The position numbers and the translations under genes are program-made. The notes beneath the pieces are model-generated. The model had not been told where the DNA came from, made no database searches, and saw only the letters and a program-made list of their open reading frames with translations. Shown in pieces: positions 15,675 through 23,131 of a stretch of 44,441 nt of DNA (position 1 is its first letter; each line of letters opens with the position of its first letter). Origin of the DNA: Niveispirillum sp. (lineage in GTDB: Bacteria > Pseudomonadota > Alphaproteobacteria > Azospirillales > Azospirillaceae); assembly GCF_017996735.1 (NCBI RefSeq), contig NZ_JAGOGJ010000049.1, positions 1-44,441 of the forward strand. Direction: 5' to 3'.

Positions 15675-16532
15675 ATGGCAGTGGAGGTGACACAGCGGCG
15701 CTACCGCACCGATGACGGCGTCGAGCTTGTCGCCGATGTCGGCGGCGCTCCGGCCGCTCCGGCTGTGATCCTGATGCATGGCGGTGGGCAGACGCGCTTT
15801 TCCTGGGCGGGCGCCACGGACGCGCTGCTGCGCTCGGGCTATCAGGTCGTCAATGTCGATGGGCGCGGGCATGGCGACAGCGGCTGGTCCCCGGACGGCG
15901 ACTACACATTGCGGCGGCGGGCGGCGGACCTGATGGCGATCACCGACACCATCGCTGCACCTGTGGCGCTGGTCGGGGCATCACTGGGCGGGGCAACGGC
16001 GATGCGCGCCGTTGCCGGCGGCTACCGACCGGCGGCGCTGGCCCTGGTCGATATCGTGCCCCGGCCCGATCCCAAGGGTGTGCAGCGCATCCGCGACTTC
16101 ATGTCCGCCAACCTGGGCGGGTTCGACAATATCGAACAGGTGGTCGATGCCGTCGCCGCCTACAACCCGCACCGTCCCCGCCCACGGGACCCGTCGGGCC
16201 TGGCCCGTAACCTGCGCACGGGCGCCGACGGGCGGCTCTATTGGCACTGGGACCCGCGCATCCTGGACCAGGGCGCGCGGGCGGAGATGGAACAGTTCCA
16301 GGAGACCATGCAGGGCCTGCGCGATGCGGCCGGACTGCCCGTGCTGCTGGTACGCGGCCTGGAAAGCGATGTGGTGGGCGACCAGGGGGTAGAGGACCTG
16401 CGCAGCCTGCTGCCGGGGCTGGAAATCTTCGACGTGGCCGGTGCCGGCCACATGGTGGCGGGCGATCGCAACGACGCCTTCAACACGGGCGTGCTGGCAT
16501 TCCTGGGCCGGCATCTGCCGGTTCGGCGCTGA
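15675..16532 (+). CDS. Alpha/beta hydrolase
   Basis: This 285-residue cytoplasmic hydrolase has the oxyanion region MHGGGQTRFSW, the GRGHGDS loop, the nucleophile elbow GASLGG (Ser103), a likely acid Asp232 (GLESD) and the catalytic His259 (GAGHMVAGD). Members of this size cleave esters, lactones, C-C bonds of ring-fission products or CoA thioesters. In this position, after a Rieske oxygenase and thiolase, opening of a lactone or removal of CoA is plausible, but the sequence does not decide. It starts three nt after the thiolase stop, so the genes are co-transcribed and likely translationally linked. Confidence 0.88.
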   Translation: MAVEVTQRRYRTDDGVELVADVGGAPAAPAVILMHGGGQTRFSWAGATDALLRSGYQVVNVDGRGHGDSGWSPDGDYTLRRRAADLMAITDTIAAPVALVGASLGGATAMRAVAGGYRPAALALVDIVPRPDPKGVQRIRDFMSANLGGFDNIEQVVDAVAAYNPHRPRPRDPSGLARNLRTGADGRLYWHWDPRILDQGARAEMEQFQETMQGLRDAAGLPVLLVRGLESDVVGDQGVEDLRSLLPGLEIFDVAGAGHMVAGDRNDAFNTGVLAFLGRHLPVRR

Positions 16533-16560
16533 AAACCGGATAGGGACAGGGGAGGACGAC

Positions 16561-17772
16561 ATGGACATTGCCGAGGACATAAAGGGTTTCGACCATCGGG
16601 CGGAGAACCATCGCGTCGGCGCGGGGTGCCTGTGGTCGAGTATGCGCGAGGTGCCGGAATTGCCGGAAAGCGGGAATTACGGCGGCTTCCGCATCGCCAC
16701 CCGCTATGCCGATGTTGCCAAGATTGCTACCAAGTTCGACCTTTTCTCGTCAGCATCCGGCATTTCCTTTCCCGACCTGGATTTCGGCACCCGCATGTAT
16801 CCGGCGGAGGCCGATCCGCCGGTGCAGCGCGAATATCGGCGCATGCTTTCCCGGTTCTTGACCCGGGAACGGGTGGCGCTGATGGAACCGTCGGTGCGCC
16901 AGCATGTCGTGACACTGCTGGACCAGTTTCCGGCCGATGGCCCCGTGGATTTCTTTGCTGCCTTCGCCCGCCCCCTGCCGGTGCTGGTGTCGCTGGAACT
17001 GTTTGGCTTCCCGCTGGCGGATGCGGCGATGCTGGACGGGCTGGTCGTGGCGCTGCATGACGAGCGCGGCAACGAGAAGGCCATGGAGGCGGCGGTGGCG
17101 CTGACGCGCTATCTGGAGAACCTGCTTTTGTCCCGCAAGGCCGTGGCGACCGACCCGGATGCGGACATCCTGTCCTCCATCGTGCTGAGCACCATCGACG
17201 GGGTGCCGATGACATTGGACGAGCAGGTGGCCATGCTGCGCCTGCTGCTGTTCGGCGGCTTCGCCACCGTCGCCATCGTCCTGTCGACGGCCCTGCACTG
17301 GTTCGCGCTGCATCCGGACGATATGAACCGCCTGCGCGACGATCCCGGCCTGATGGACAGCGCAATTGAGGAATTCGTCCGCTTTGCCTCACCCGCCACC
17401 TATCTGAAACGCACGGTCACGCAGGATACTGTCCTGGGCTGCACACATCTGCGCCAGGGGGAGCGTGTGCTGATCAGCTTCGCCGCCGCCAACCGCGATC
17501 CCGCCAAGTTCGAGGCGCCCGACGAGGTGCGGCTGGACCGCCAGGAGAACAATCATCTGGGCTTCGGTATCGGCGTGCATCGCTGTATCGGTTCGCTGGT
17601 CGCCAAGCTGGAACTGCGCACGGCGCTGGAGGAGATTCTGGAACGCTATGAAAGGGTGGAGATCGATCCGGCCGGCACCCTGAAATGGGAAAGCGGGGAA
17701 AACCAGGGCATCATCGCCCTGCCGCTGATCCTTCATCGCCGCCCGCCGGCCGGGCAGGTGAACCATGTCTGA
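16561..17772 (+). CDS. Second cytochrome P450, with Ala in place of the I-helix acid
   Basis: This 403-residue soluble P450 has a normal haem loop, LGFGIGVHRCIG, with ligand Cys342, and a normal ExxR (Glu271-Arg274). The I-helix motif is FGGFATV (231-237): the Thr is kept but the acidic residue usual before it (AGxD/ET) is Ala. That acid helps deliver protons for O-O bond cleavage, so the enzyme may use substrate-assisted proton delivery or do unusual chemistry. It is only distantly similar to the CYP101-like P450 at 5935. The start at 16561 follows a GGGGAGG site; a longer frame lies inside the hydrolase gene. It overlaps the next SDR gene by eight nt. Confidence 0.9.
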   Translation: MDIAEDIKGFDHRAENHRVGAGCLWSSMREVPELPESGNYGGFRIATRYADVAKIATKFDLFSSASGISFPDLDFGTRMYPAEADPPVQREYRRMLSRFLTRERVALMEPSVRQHVVTLLDQFPADGPVDFFAAFARPLPVLVSLELFGFPLADAAMLDGLVVALHDERGNEKAMEAAVALTRYLENLLLSRKAVATDPDADILSSIVLSTIDGVPMTLDEQVAMLRLLLFGGFATVAIVLSTALHWFALHPDDMNRLRDDPGLMDSAIEEFVRFASPATYLKRTVTQDTVLGCTHLRQGERVLISFAAANRDPAKFEAPDEVRLDRQENNHLGFGIGVHRCIGSLVAKLELRTALEEILERYERVEIDPAGTLKWESGENQGIIALPLILHRRPPAGQVNHV

Positions 17773-18508
17773 GGCGCGGTCGATCATCGTCACGGGCGGG
17801 GCCAGCGGCATCGGCCGCGCGGCCAGCCTGCTGCTGGCACGGCGGGGCAACGCCGTCACCATCGCCGACCGTGACGTCGCCGCAGGGCAGGCCCTGGCAG
17901 CGGCGATCCGGGACGAAGGGGGGCGGGCCTTGTTCGTGCCCGTCGATGTACGCGAGGAGGACAGCGTGAAGGCGGCCGTGGCGCAGGCCGTGGCCGCTCA
18001 TCGCGGGCTGCACGGTGCCATTAACAGCGCTGGAGTGGAACAGAAGGGACGCTGGCTGCACGAACTGGACGCCGCCGATTGGGATTTCTGCACCGGCATC
18101 AACCTGCGCGGCATGTTCTTGTGCCTGAAACACCAGATCGCCGCCATGCTGCCCGCGGGCGGGGCCGTGGTTGCCATCTCCTCCGCGGCGGCGGTCAAGG
18201 GGCTGGTCGGCAGTGCTGAATATTGCGCCTCGAAGGCGGGGGTGATTGGTCTGGTGAATTCCGCCGCCGCCGAATATGCCGAACGTGGCATCCGCATCAA
18301 CGCCCTGCTGCCCGGCGGCACGGCCACGCCCCTGGCCGAGCGGTCGTCGGCCGGCAATCCGCGTCTGGCCGGCACGCTGCGCATCCCCATGGGGCGGCTG
18401 GCCACGCCCGACGAGATCGCCGCTGCCGCTGTCTGGCTGGTCTCCGACGAAAGCTCCTATGTCACCGGGGCCAGCCTCGCCGTCGATGGCGGCATGGCCA
18501 TCACTTGA
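17765..18508 (+). CDS. SDR-family dehydrogenase
   Basis: This 247-residue classical short-chain dehydrogenase has TGGASGIG (10-17) for the dinucleotide, NSAG (87-90), and the Ser140/Tyr153/Lys157 catalytic set (YCASK). Asp at 35-37 (IADRD) suggests NAD rather than NADP. It would oxidise a secondary alcohol, perhaps the product of the P450 whose gene it overlaps by eight nt, or act as a 3-hydroxyacyl-CoA dehydrogenase. The C-terminus (YVTGASLAVDGG) is typical. It is the last gene before a 140-nt gap with a strong inverted repeat, so it may end the first transcription unit. Confidence 0.88.
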   Translation: MSEARSIIVTGGASGIGRAASLLLARRGNAVTIADRDVAAGQALAAAIRDEGGRALFVPVDVREEDSVKAAVAQAVAAHRGLHGAINSAGVEQKGRWLHELDAADWDFCTGINLRGMFLCLKHQIAAMLPAGGAVVAISSAAAVKGLVGSAEYCASKAGVIGLVNSAAAEYAERGIRINALLPGGTATPLAERSSAGNPRLAGTLRIPMGRLATPDEIAAAAVWLVSDESSYVTGASLAVDGGMAIT

Positions 18509-18515
18509 TACCGTC

Positions 18516-18552
18516 GACAGGAAATATCGAATGATGGTCGATATTTCCTGTC
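18516..18552. terminator. 15-bp perfect inverted repeat downstream of the SDR gene
   Basis: The arms are GACAGGAAATATCGA (18516-18530) and its exact complement (18538-18552), with a 7-nt spacer ATGATGG. It begins seven nt after the SDR stop. No T-run follows, and the arm is AT-rich for this genome, so an operator for a regulator is an equal possibility. The gap 18509-18648 otherwise holds no gene and may carry a promoter for the aldehyde dehydrogenase operon. Confidence 0.5.
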
Positions 18553-18648
18553 CCCCAATCGCCAGAGCCCACATCCGTGGGCTTGGCGACGCCGCCGCGC
18601 CGCCGGTCGACCATGTCGAGCGGTGGCAGGAGAAGAAGGACGCCTTCC

Positions 18649-20145
18649 ATGACCGACGCCAATGTCAACGGCCGGGTACCGCTGCGTCATCCCGACCGGC
18701 TCTATATCAATGGCGAATGGGTGAAGCCTGAGGGTGAGGACCATTTCGATGTGATCGCGCCCGCCACGGAGCAGCTTTACCTGCGCGTGGCGGAGGCCGG
18801 CACGGGCGATATCGACCGTGCCGTGGCCGCCGCCCGCGCGGCCTTCGACGAAGGCCCCTGGCCGCGCCTCAGCCCCGCCGAGCGCGCCGTCTATCTCCAG
18901 GCCATTGCCAAGAAGCTGACAGAACGCGCCCCCGACGTGGCCGCCATCTGGCCCAACGAGATGGGCATCCTGCATTCGCTGGCCACCGCCTATGCCGGCA
19001 CGGTTGGCGGGCTGTACCAATATTACGCCGGTCAGGCGGCACGCTTCCCGTTCGAGGAGGAGAAGCGCACCTTCTCCGGTGCCAAGCTCGGGCTGCTGGT
19101 GCGCGAACCGGTGGGCGTGGTTGGCGCCATCATTCCCTGGAACGGCCCCATCTCCCTGATCGCCTTCAAGCTGGCGCCGGCCCTGCTGGCCGGCTGCACC
19201 GTTGTCATCAAGGCCTCGCCCGAAGCGCCGGGCCATGCGTTGCTGATGGCGGAGATCGTGCAGGAGGTGGGCCTGCCGCCCGGCGTGGTCAATGTCCTGA
19301 CGGCCGACCGTACGGCGTCCGAAGCCCTGGTCCGCCATCCCGGTATCGACAAGATTGCGTTCACGGGGTCGAGTGCGGCGGGTATGCGCATTGCCTCCAT
19401 CCTGGGCGGGCGCATGGCGCGCTACACGATGGAACTGGGCGGCAAGTCGGCTGCCCTCATCCTGGATGATTACGATATCGAAACAGCGGCGCGAACGATT
19501 GCTTGTTCCGCAGGCGATATGACGGGACAGGTCTGCGCTTCCCTGACGCGGGTCATCGTCCCGCGCGACCGGCATGATCGGATGCTGGAGGCTTTGAGCG
19601 CCGAATTCAGCCGCATTCGTGTCGGCGACCCGTTTGACCCCGCCTCGCAGATGGGGCCGCTGGCCACGCGCCGCCAGCGTGACCGGGTGGAGGGCTTCAT
19701 CGCCCAGGCCAAGGCCGATGGCTTCACGCTTGGCACCGGCGGCGGGCGGCCGCACGGCCTGGACCGGGGCTTCTTTATTGAGCCGACGGTTTTCGGCCAT
19801 GTCGATAACCGCTCGGCCCTTGGCCAGGAGGAGGTGTTCGGCCCCGTCCTTGCCGTCATTCCAGCGCAGGATGAGGCCGACGCGGTGGCGCTGGCCAATG
19901 ACAGCCCCTACGGCCTGAACGCGGCTGTCTTCACCCATGATGCCGACCGCGCATATGCCGTTGCCCGCCGTTTGCGCACGGGCACGGTGGGGCATAACGG
20001 TCTGCGCCTGGATTTCTCCATCTCCTTCGGCGGCTTCAAGCAGTCGGGCGTGGGGCGCGAGGGCGGGACCGAAGGGCTGATGCCCTATCTGGAGGCCAAG
20101 ACGGTGCTGCTGGACGGCAAGCCATCGCATCGGGCTGGGGAATAA
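18649..20145 (+). CDS. NAD(P)-dependent aldehyde dehydrogenase
   Basis: This 498-residue member of the ALDH superfamily would oxidise an aldehyde, probably made by P450 plus GMC enzyme, to the acid. Key residues are present: Asn165 in IIPWNGP, Glu262 in MELGGKS, nucleophile Cys296 in TGQVCAS, and the C-terminal EVFGPVLAVI and GGFKQSGVGRE blocks. I take the ATG at 18649 as the start, with AGAAGGA nine nt upstream; a frame running up to 18577 has no site. The next gene follows after three nt. Confidence 0.9.
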   Translation: MTDANVNGRVPLRHPDRLYINGEWVKPEGEDHFDVIAPATEQLYLRVAEAGTGDIDRAVAAARAAFDEGPWPRLSPAERAVYLQAIAKKLTERAPDVAAIWPNEMGILHSLATAYAGTVGGLYQYYAGQAARFPFEEEKRTFSGAKLGLLVREPVGVVGAIIPWNGPISLIAFKLAPALLAGCTVVIKASPEAPGHALLMAEIVQEVGLPPGVVNVLTADRTASEALVRHPGIDKIAFTGSSAAGMRIASILGGRMARYTMELGGKSAALILDDYDIETAARTIACSAGDMTGQVCASLTRVIVPRDRHDRMLEALSAEFSRIRVGDPFDPASQMGPLATRRQRDRVEGFIAQAKADGFTLGTGGGRPHGLDRGFFIEPTVFGHVDNRSALGQEEVFGPVLAVIPAQDEADAVALANDSPYGLNAAVFTHDADRAYAVARRLRTGTVGHNGLRLDFSISFGGFKQSGVGREGGTEGLMPYLEAKTVLLDGKPSHRAGE

Positions 20146-20148
20146 ACC

Positions 20149-21120
20149 ATGCGGACGCGACTGACGGACCTGCTGGGCATCCGCCATCCCATCATCCAGG
20201 GCGGTATGCAATGGGTAGGGCGGGCGGAGCTGGCCGCCGCCGTCTCCAACGCCGGGGGGCTGGGCATCCTGACGGCCCTGACCCAGCCCACGCCCGACGA
20301 TCTGCGGCGGGAGATCGACCGTTGCCGGTCCCTGACCGACAAGCCTTTCGGCGTGAACCTGACCATCCTGCCAACCCTGAACCCACCGCCCTATGCCGAA
20401 TACCGCCAGGCCATCATCGATGGCGGCGTGACGGTGGTGGAGACGGCGGGACACAAGCCGCAGGAACATGTCGAACAGTTCAAGGCGCATGGCGTCAAGG
20501 TCATCCACAAATGCACCTCCGTTCGCCATGCGCTGTCGGCGGAACGCATGGGCGTGGATGCCGTCTCCATCGACGGGTTCGAATGCGCCGGCCATCCGGG
20601 GGAAGATGACGTGCCCGGTCTGGTGCTGATCCCGGCGGCGGCGGACAAGGTGCGGGTGCCGCTGATCGCCAGCGGCGGTTTCGCGGATGGGCGTGGGCTG
20701 GTGGCGGCCCTGGCGCTGGGGGCCGATGGCATCACCATGGGCACGCGTTTCTGCGCCACCGTGGAAGCCCCCATCCATGACGCCGTGAAGCAATTGATCG
20801 TGGCGGGTGATGAGCGGGCGACCAATCTGATCTTCCGCAAGTTCAAGAACACGGCCCGCGTGGCCCGCACGCCCGTATCGGACAAGGTGGTAGAGATATC
20901 CGCCGCGCCCGACGCGGTCTTCGCTGACATCGCACATCTGGTGCGCGGCGCGGACGGGCGCCGCGCACTGGAAACGGGCGATCTGGAGGCCGGGCTGGTC
21001 TGGGCCGGACAGGTGCAGGGGCTGATCCACGACATCCCCAGTTGCGCCCAGTTGATCGGTCGCATCATGGACGAGGCGGCGGCGATCATCGGCCGGCGGC
21101 TGGCGGGCCTGGCGGCCTGA
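20149..21120 (+). CDS. Nitronate monooxygenase-like FMN protein
   Basis: This 323-residue TIM-barrel flavoprotein belongs to the 2-nitropropane dioxygenase/nitronate monooxygenase family. Visible marks are PIIQGGMQWVG (14-24), NAGGLGIL, FGVN, the GFECAGH motif with His149, and ASGGFADGRG followed by GADGITMGTRF for FMN phosphate. Family members detoxify propionate 3-nitronate, but a related actinobacterial enzyme (IpdC) reduces a CoA thioester in steroid ring degradation. Lying between an aldehyde dehydrogenase and a 3-hydroxyacyl-CoA dehydrogenase-like SDR, a role on a CoA intermediate looks more likely than nitronate removal. The specific reaction is inferred only. Confidence 0.85.
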   Translation: MRTRLTDLLGIRHPIIQGGMQWVGRAELAAAVSNAGGLGILTALTQPTPDDLRREIDRCRSLTDKPFGVNLTILPTLNPPPYAEYRQAIIDGGVTVVETAGHKPQEHVEQFKAHGVKVIHKCTSVRHALSAERMGVDAVSIDGFECAGHPGEDDVPGLVLIPAAADKVRVPLIASGGFADGRGLVAALALGADGITMGTRFCATVEAPIHDAVKQLIVAGDERATNLIFRKFKNTARVARTPVSDKVVEISAAPDAVFADIAHLVRGADGRRALETGDLEAGLVWAGQVQGLIHDIPSCAQLIGRIMDEAAAIIGRRLAGLAA

Positions 21121-21137
21121 GAACGAGGATAGGGGAC

Positions 21138-21899
21138 ATGGACGTAAAAGATATTGCCGCGATCGTGACGGGCGGCGCATCGGGTCTGGGCGGTGCCACG
21201 GCAGAGGCGCTGGCGCGGGCCGGTGCGCGTGTCACCATCATCGACATGAATGTGGAGGCGGGAAGGGCGCAGGCTGACGCCATCGGCGGCCTTTTCCTGC
21301 AGGCCGATGTGACGGACGAGGCGGGGATCGCCGATGCGCTGGCGTCGGCGGAGGAACGGCACGGCGTTGCCCGTGTGCTGGTGAATTGCGCCGGCATCGC
21401 GCCGACCATCCGGCTGGTCAACCGCGACCTGGTCCCCCACCCGCTGGCGGCCTTTCGCCGCGCGGTGGAGGTCAATCTGGTGGGCAGCTTCAACATGATG
21501 GCGCAGATGGCCGCCCGGCTGGCGAAGGCGGCACCGGCGGGAGAGGAACGGGGCGTCATCGTCAATACCGCGTCGGTCGCAGCCTTTGACGGCCAGATCG
21601 GGCAGGCGGCCTATGCCGCGTCCAAGGCCGGGGTCGCGGGCCTGACCCTGCCGGCGGCCCGCTACCTGGCCCAGCACCGCATCCGGGTCATGACCGTGGC
21701 GCCCGGCCTGTTCCTGACGCCCATGCTGCGCGGGCTGCCGCAGGCGGCGCAGGATTCACTGGCCGCGCAGTGCCTGCATCCGCCGCGCCTGGGACGGCCG
21801 GAGGAATATGCGGCCATGGTCCTGTCGATCATCGCCAACTCCATGCTGAATGGTGAGGTCATCCGCCTGGATGGTGCCATCCGGATGGCACCGCGATGA
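21138..21899 (+). CDS. SDR-family 3-hydroxyacyl-CoA dehydrogenase-like protein
   Basis: This 253-residue SDR has the NAD motif TGGASGLG (11-18), an acidic residue after strand 2 (IIDMN, favouring NAD), NCAG (83-86), and Ser146/Tyr159/Lys163. The stretch around RGVIVNTASVAAFDGQIGQ closely follows the type II 3-hydroxyacyl-CoA dehydrogenase group (HSD17B10-like), which fits the third step of beta-oxidation. The ATG at 21138 follows AGGGGAC; a longer frame runs back into the previous gene. The stop overlaps the crotonase start by ATGA. Confidence 0.88.
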   Translation: MDVKDIAAIVTGGASGLGGATAEALARAGARVTIIDMNVEAGRAQADAIGGLFLQADVTDEAGIADALASAEERHGVARVLVNCAGIAPTIRLVNRDLVPHPLAAFRRAVEVNLVGSFNMMAQMAARLAKAAPAGEERGVIVNTASVAAFDGQIGQAAYAASKAGVAGLTLPAARYLAQHRIRVMTVAPGLFLTPMLRGLPQAAQDSLAAQCLHPPRLGRPEEYAAMVLSIIANSMLNGEVIRLDGAIRMAPR

Positions 21900-22702
21900 G
21901 CGCGCCCGAAACATCGCCCCTGGCCCGGGAACGGGACGGAAGCGTCATGCGGCTGGTGCTGGACCGGCCGCAAGCCGGCAATACGGTCAGCCTTTCCATG
22001 GCCCAGGCCCTGATGCGGGCCGCCATCGAATGCGACGAGGATGACAGCATTCGTTGCGTATTGCTGACAGGCCGGGGCCGGATGTTCTGCGCCGGTGGCG
22101 ACATCGCGGAATTCGCGGCGGCGGGCGAGGGGATCGGTGCGTACCTGAAGGAGGTGACGGCCTGTCTGCACGCTGCGGTGTTGCGCTTCCGGCACATGGC
22201 CAAGCCGCTGATGGTTGCCGTCAACGGTCCGGCGGCGGGCGCGGGCTTCAGCCTGGCCGTGGCCGGCGATATCGTGCTGGCGGCCCCCGACGCGCGCTTC
22301 GTTGCTGCCTATGGGGCGCTGGGCTATACGCCCGATGGCGGCCTGTCCTGGCTGCTGCCGCGACTGGTGGGGATGCGGCAGGCGCAGGAAATCCTGCTGG
22401 CCAACCGCGCTATCGGCGGGGAAGAGGCGGTGACCATCGGGCTTGCCACGCGGCTGGTGCCTAGCGCGGAACTGGTGGCGGAGGCGGCGCGGCAGGCAAC
22501 GGTGATGGCCGCCGCCGCCACGGGTGCCATCGGCCGCACCCGGTCGCTGCTGGCACAGGCCTTTGACACAAGTCTGGAAACCCACCTGGATGCGGAGGCC
22601 CGCGCCATCGCGGCCAGTGCCCGCACGGCACATGGGCGCGAGGGGGTGGCCGCCTTCCTCGCCAAGCGGCCGGCGCGGTTCACGGGTGACGAAAACTGCT
22701 GA
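21896..22702 (+). CDS. Crotonase-family protein, PaaG/enoyl-CoA isomerase-like
   Basis: This 268-residue crotonase has FCAGGDI (64-70) and GPAAGAGFS (111-119) for the oxyanion hole. The two hydratase glutamates are replaced (Ser119 and Tyr139 by position), but Asp147 in YTPDGG matches the single acidic residue used by PaaG and delta3-delta2 enoyl-CoA isomerases. Double-bond shifting or ring isomerisation of a CoA thioester is therefore more likely than hydration. It overlaps the SDR by ATGA, and the ferredoxin gene follows after 23 nt. Neither crotonase in this operon has the standard Glu pair, so no classical enoyl-CoA hydratase is visible. Confidence 0.86.
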   Translation: MSAPETSPLARERDGSVMRLVLDRPQAGNTVSLSMAQALMRAAIECDEDDSIRCVLLTGRGRMFCAGGDIAEFAAAGEGIGAYLKEVTACLHAAVLRFRHMAKPLMVAVNGPAAGAGFSLAVAGDIVLAAPDARFVAAYGALGYTPDGGLSWLLPRLVGMRQAQEILLANRAIGGEEAVTIGLATRLVPSAELVAEAARQATVMAAAATGAIGRTRSLLAQAFDTSLETHLDAEARAIAASARTAHGREGVAAFLAKRPARFTGDENC

Positions 22703-22725
22703 ATTTCTTGGAAAGGAAGAATGAA

Positions 22726-23043
22726 ATGCCTAAGCTGATCATTGTGACCCGTGATGGTAGCGAACATGAGGTCGACGGCCGCGCCGGTCAGTCGATCATG
22801 GAGAATATCCGGGACAGCGGTTTTGACGAGTTGCAGGCAGTATGCGGCGGCTGCTGTTCGTGCGCCACCTGCCATGTCTATATCGACCCGGCCTTTGCGG
22901 CCAGCCTGCCGCGCCTCAGCGAGGATGAGAACGACCTGCTGGAAGGCTCCGACATGCGTGACGACAGGTCGCGCCTGTCCTGTCAGATCAAGTTCAGCGA
23001 CGCCATGGCGGGCCTGCGCGTGATCATCGCCCGGGAAGATTGA
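22726..23043 (+). CDS. Putidaredoxin-like [2Fe-2S] ferredoxin
   Basis: This 105-residue adrenodoxin/putidaredoxin-type ferredoxin has cluster ligands Cys40, Cys46 and Cys49 (CGGCCSCATC) and Cys86 (RLSCQI). Two extra cysteines, 43 and 44, sit inside the cluster loop where putidaredoxin has Ser-Ala. The C-terminal Trp that putidaredoxin uses to interact with P450cam is absent (ends ARED). It most likely carries electrons to the CYP101-like P450 and perhaps also to the second P450 and the Rieske oxygenase. I chose the ATG at 22726 with AAGGAAG six nt upstream over a TTG at 22708. It is the last gene of the run and is followed ten nt later by a long hairpin. Confidence 0.93.
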   Translation: MPKLIIVTRDGSEHEVDGRAGQSIMENIRDSGFDELQAVCGGCCSCATCHVYIDPAFAASLPRLSEDENDLLEGSDMRDDRSRLSCQIKFSDAMAGLRVIIARED

Positions 23044-23052
23044 GCCTTCTTC

Positions 23053-23107
23053 CGTCGGCACGGGTACCATCGGTCAAAATGCTTGATCGATGGTACCCGT
23101 GCCGACG
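23053..23107. terminator. Long bidirectional hairpin between convergent operons
   Basis: A perfect 20-bp inverted repeat (23053-23072 with 23088-23107) extends in RNA through a G-U pair and four more pairs to a 5-nt loop AATGC at 23078-23082, giving about 25 paired positions. The ferredoxin ends at 23043 and the minus-strand operon ends at 23132, so it can stop transcripts from both sides. There is no U-tract on either side. Confidence 0.65.
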
Positions 23108-23131
23108 GGCGCGGCGCCTGCCCCCCGGACC

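Noticed and set aside
18457..21180. A 907-codon open frame on the minus strand
   Set aside because: It is antisense to the aldehyde dehydrogenase, nitronate monooxygenase-like and other well-recognised genes, is rich in Arg/His/Gln/Gly and has no domain pattern; it reflects high GC at third positions.
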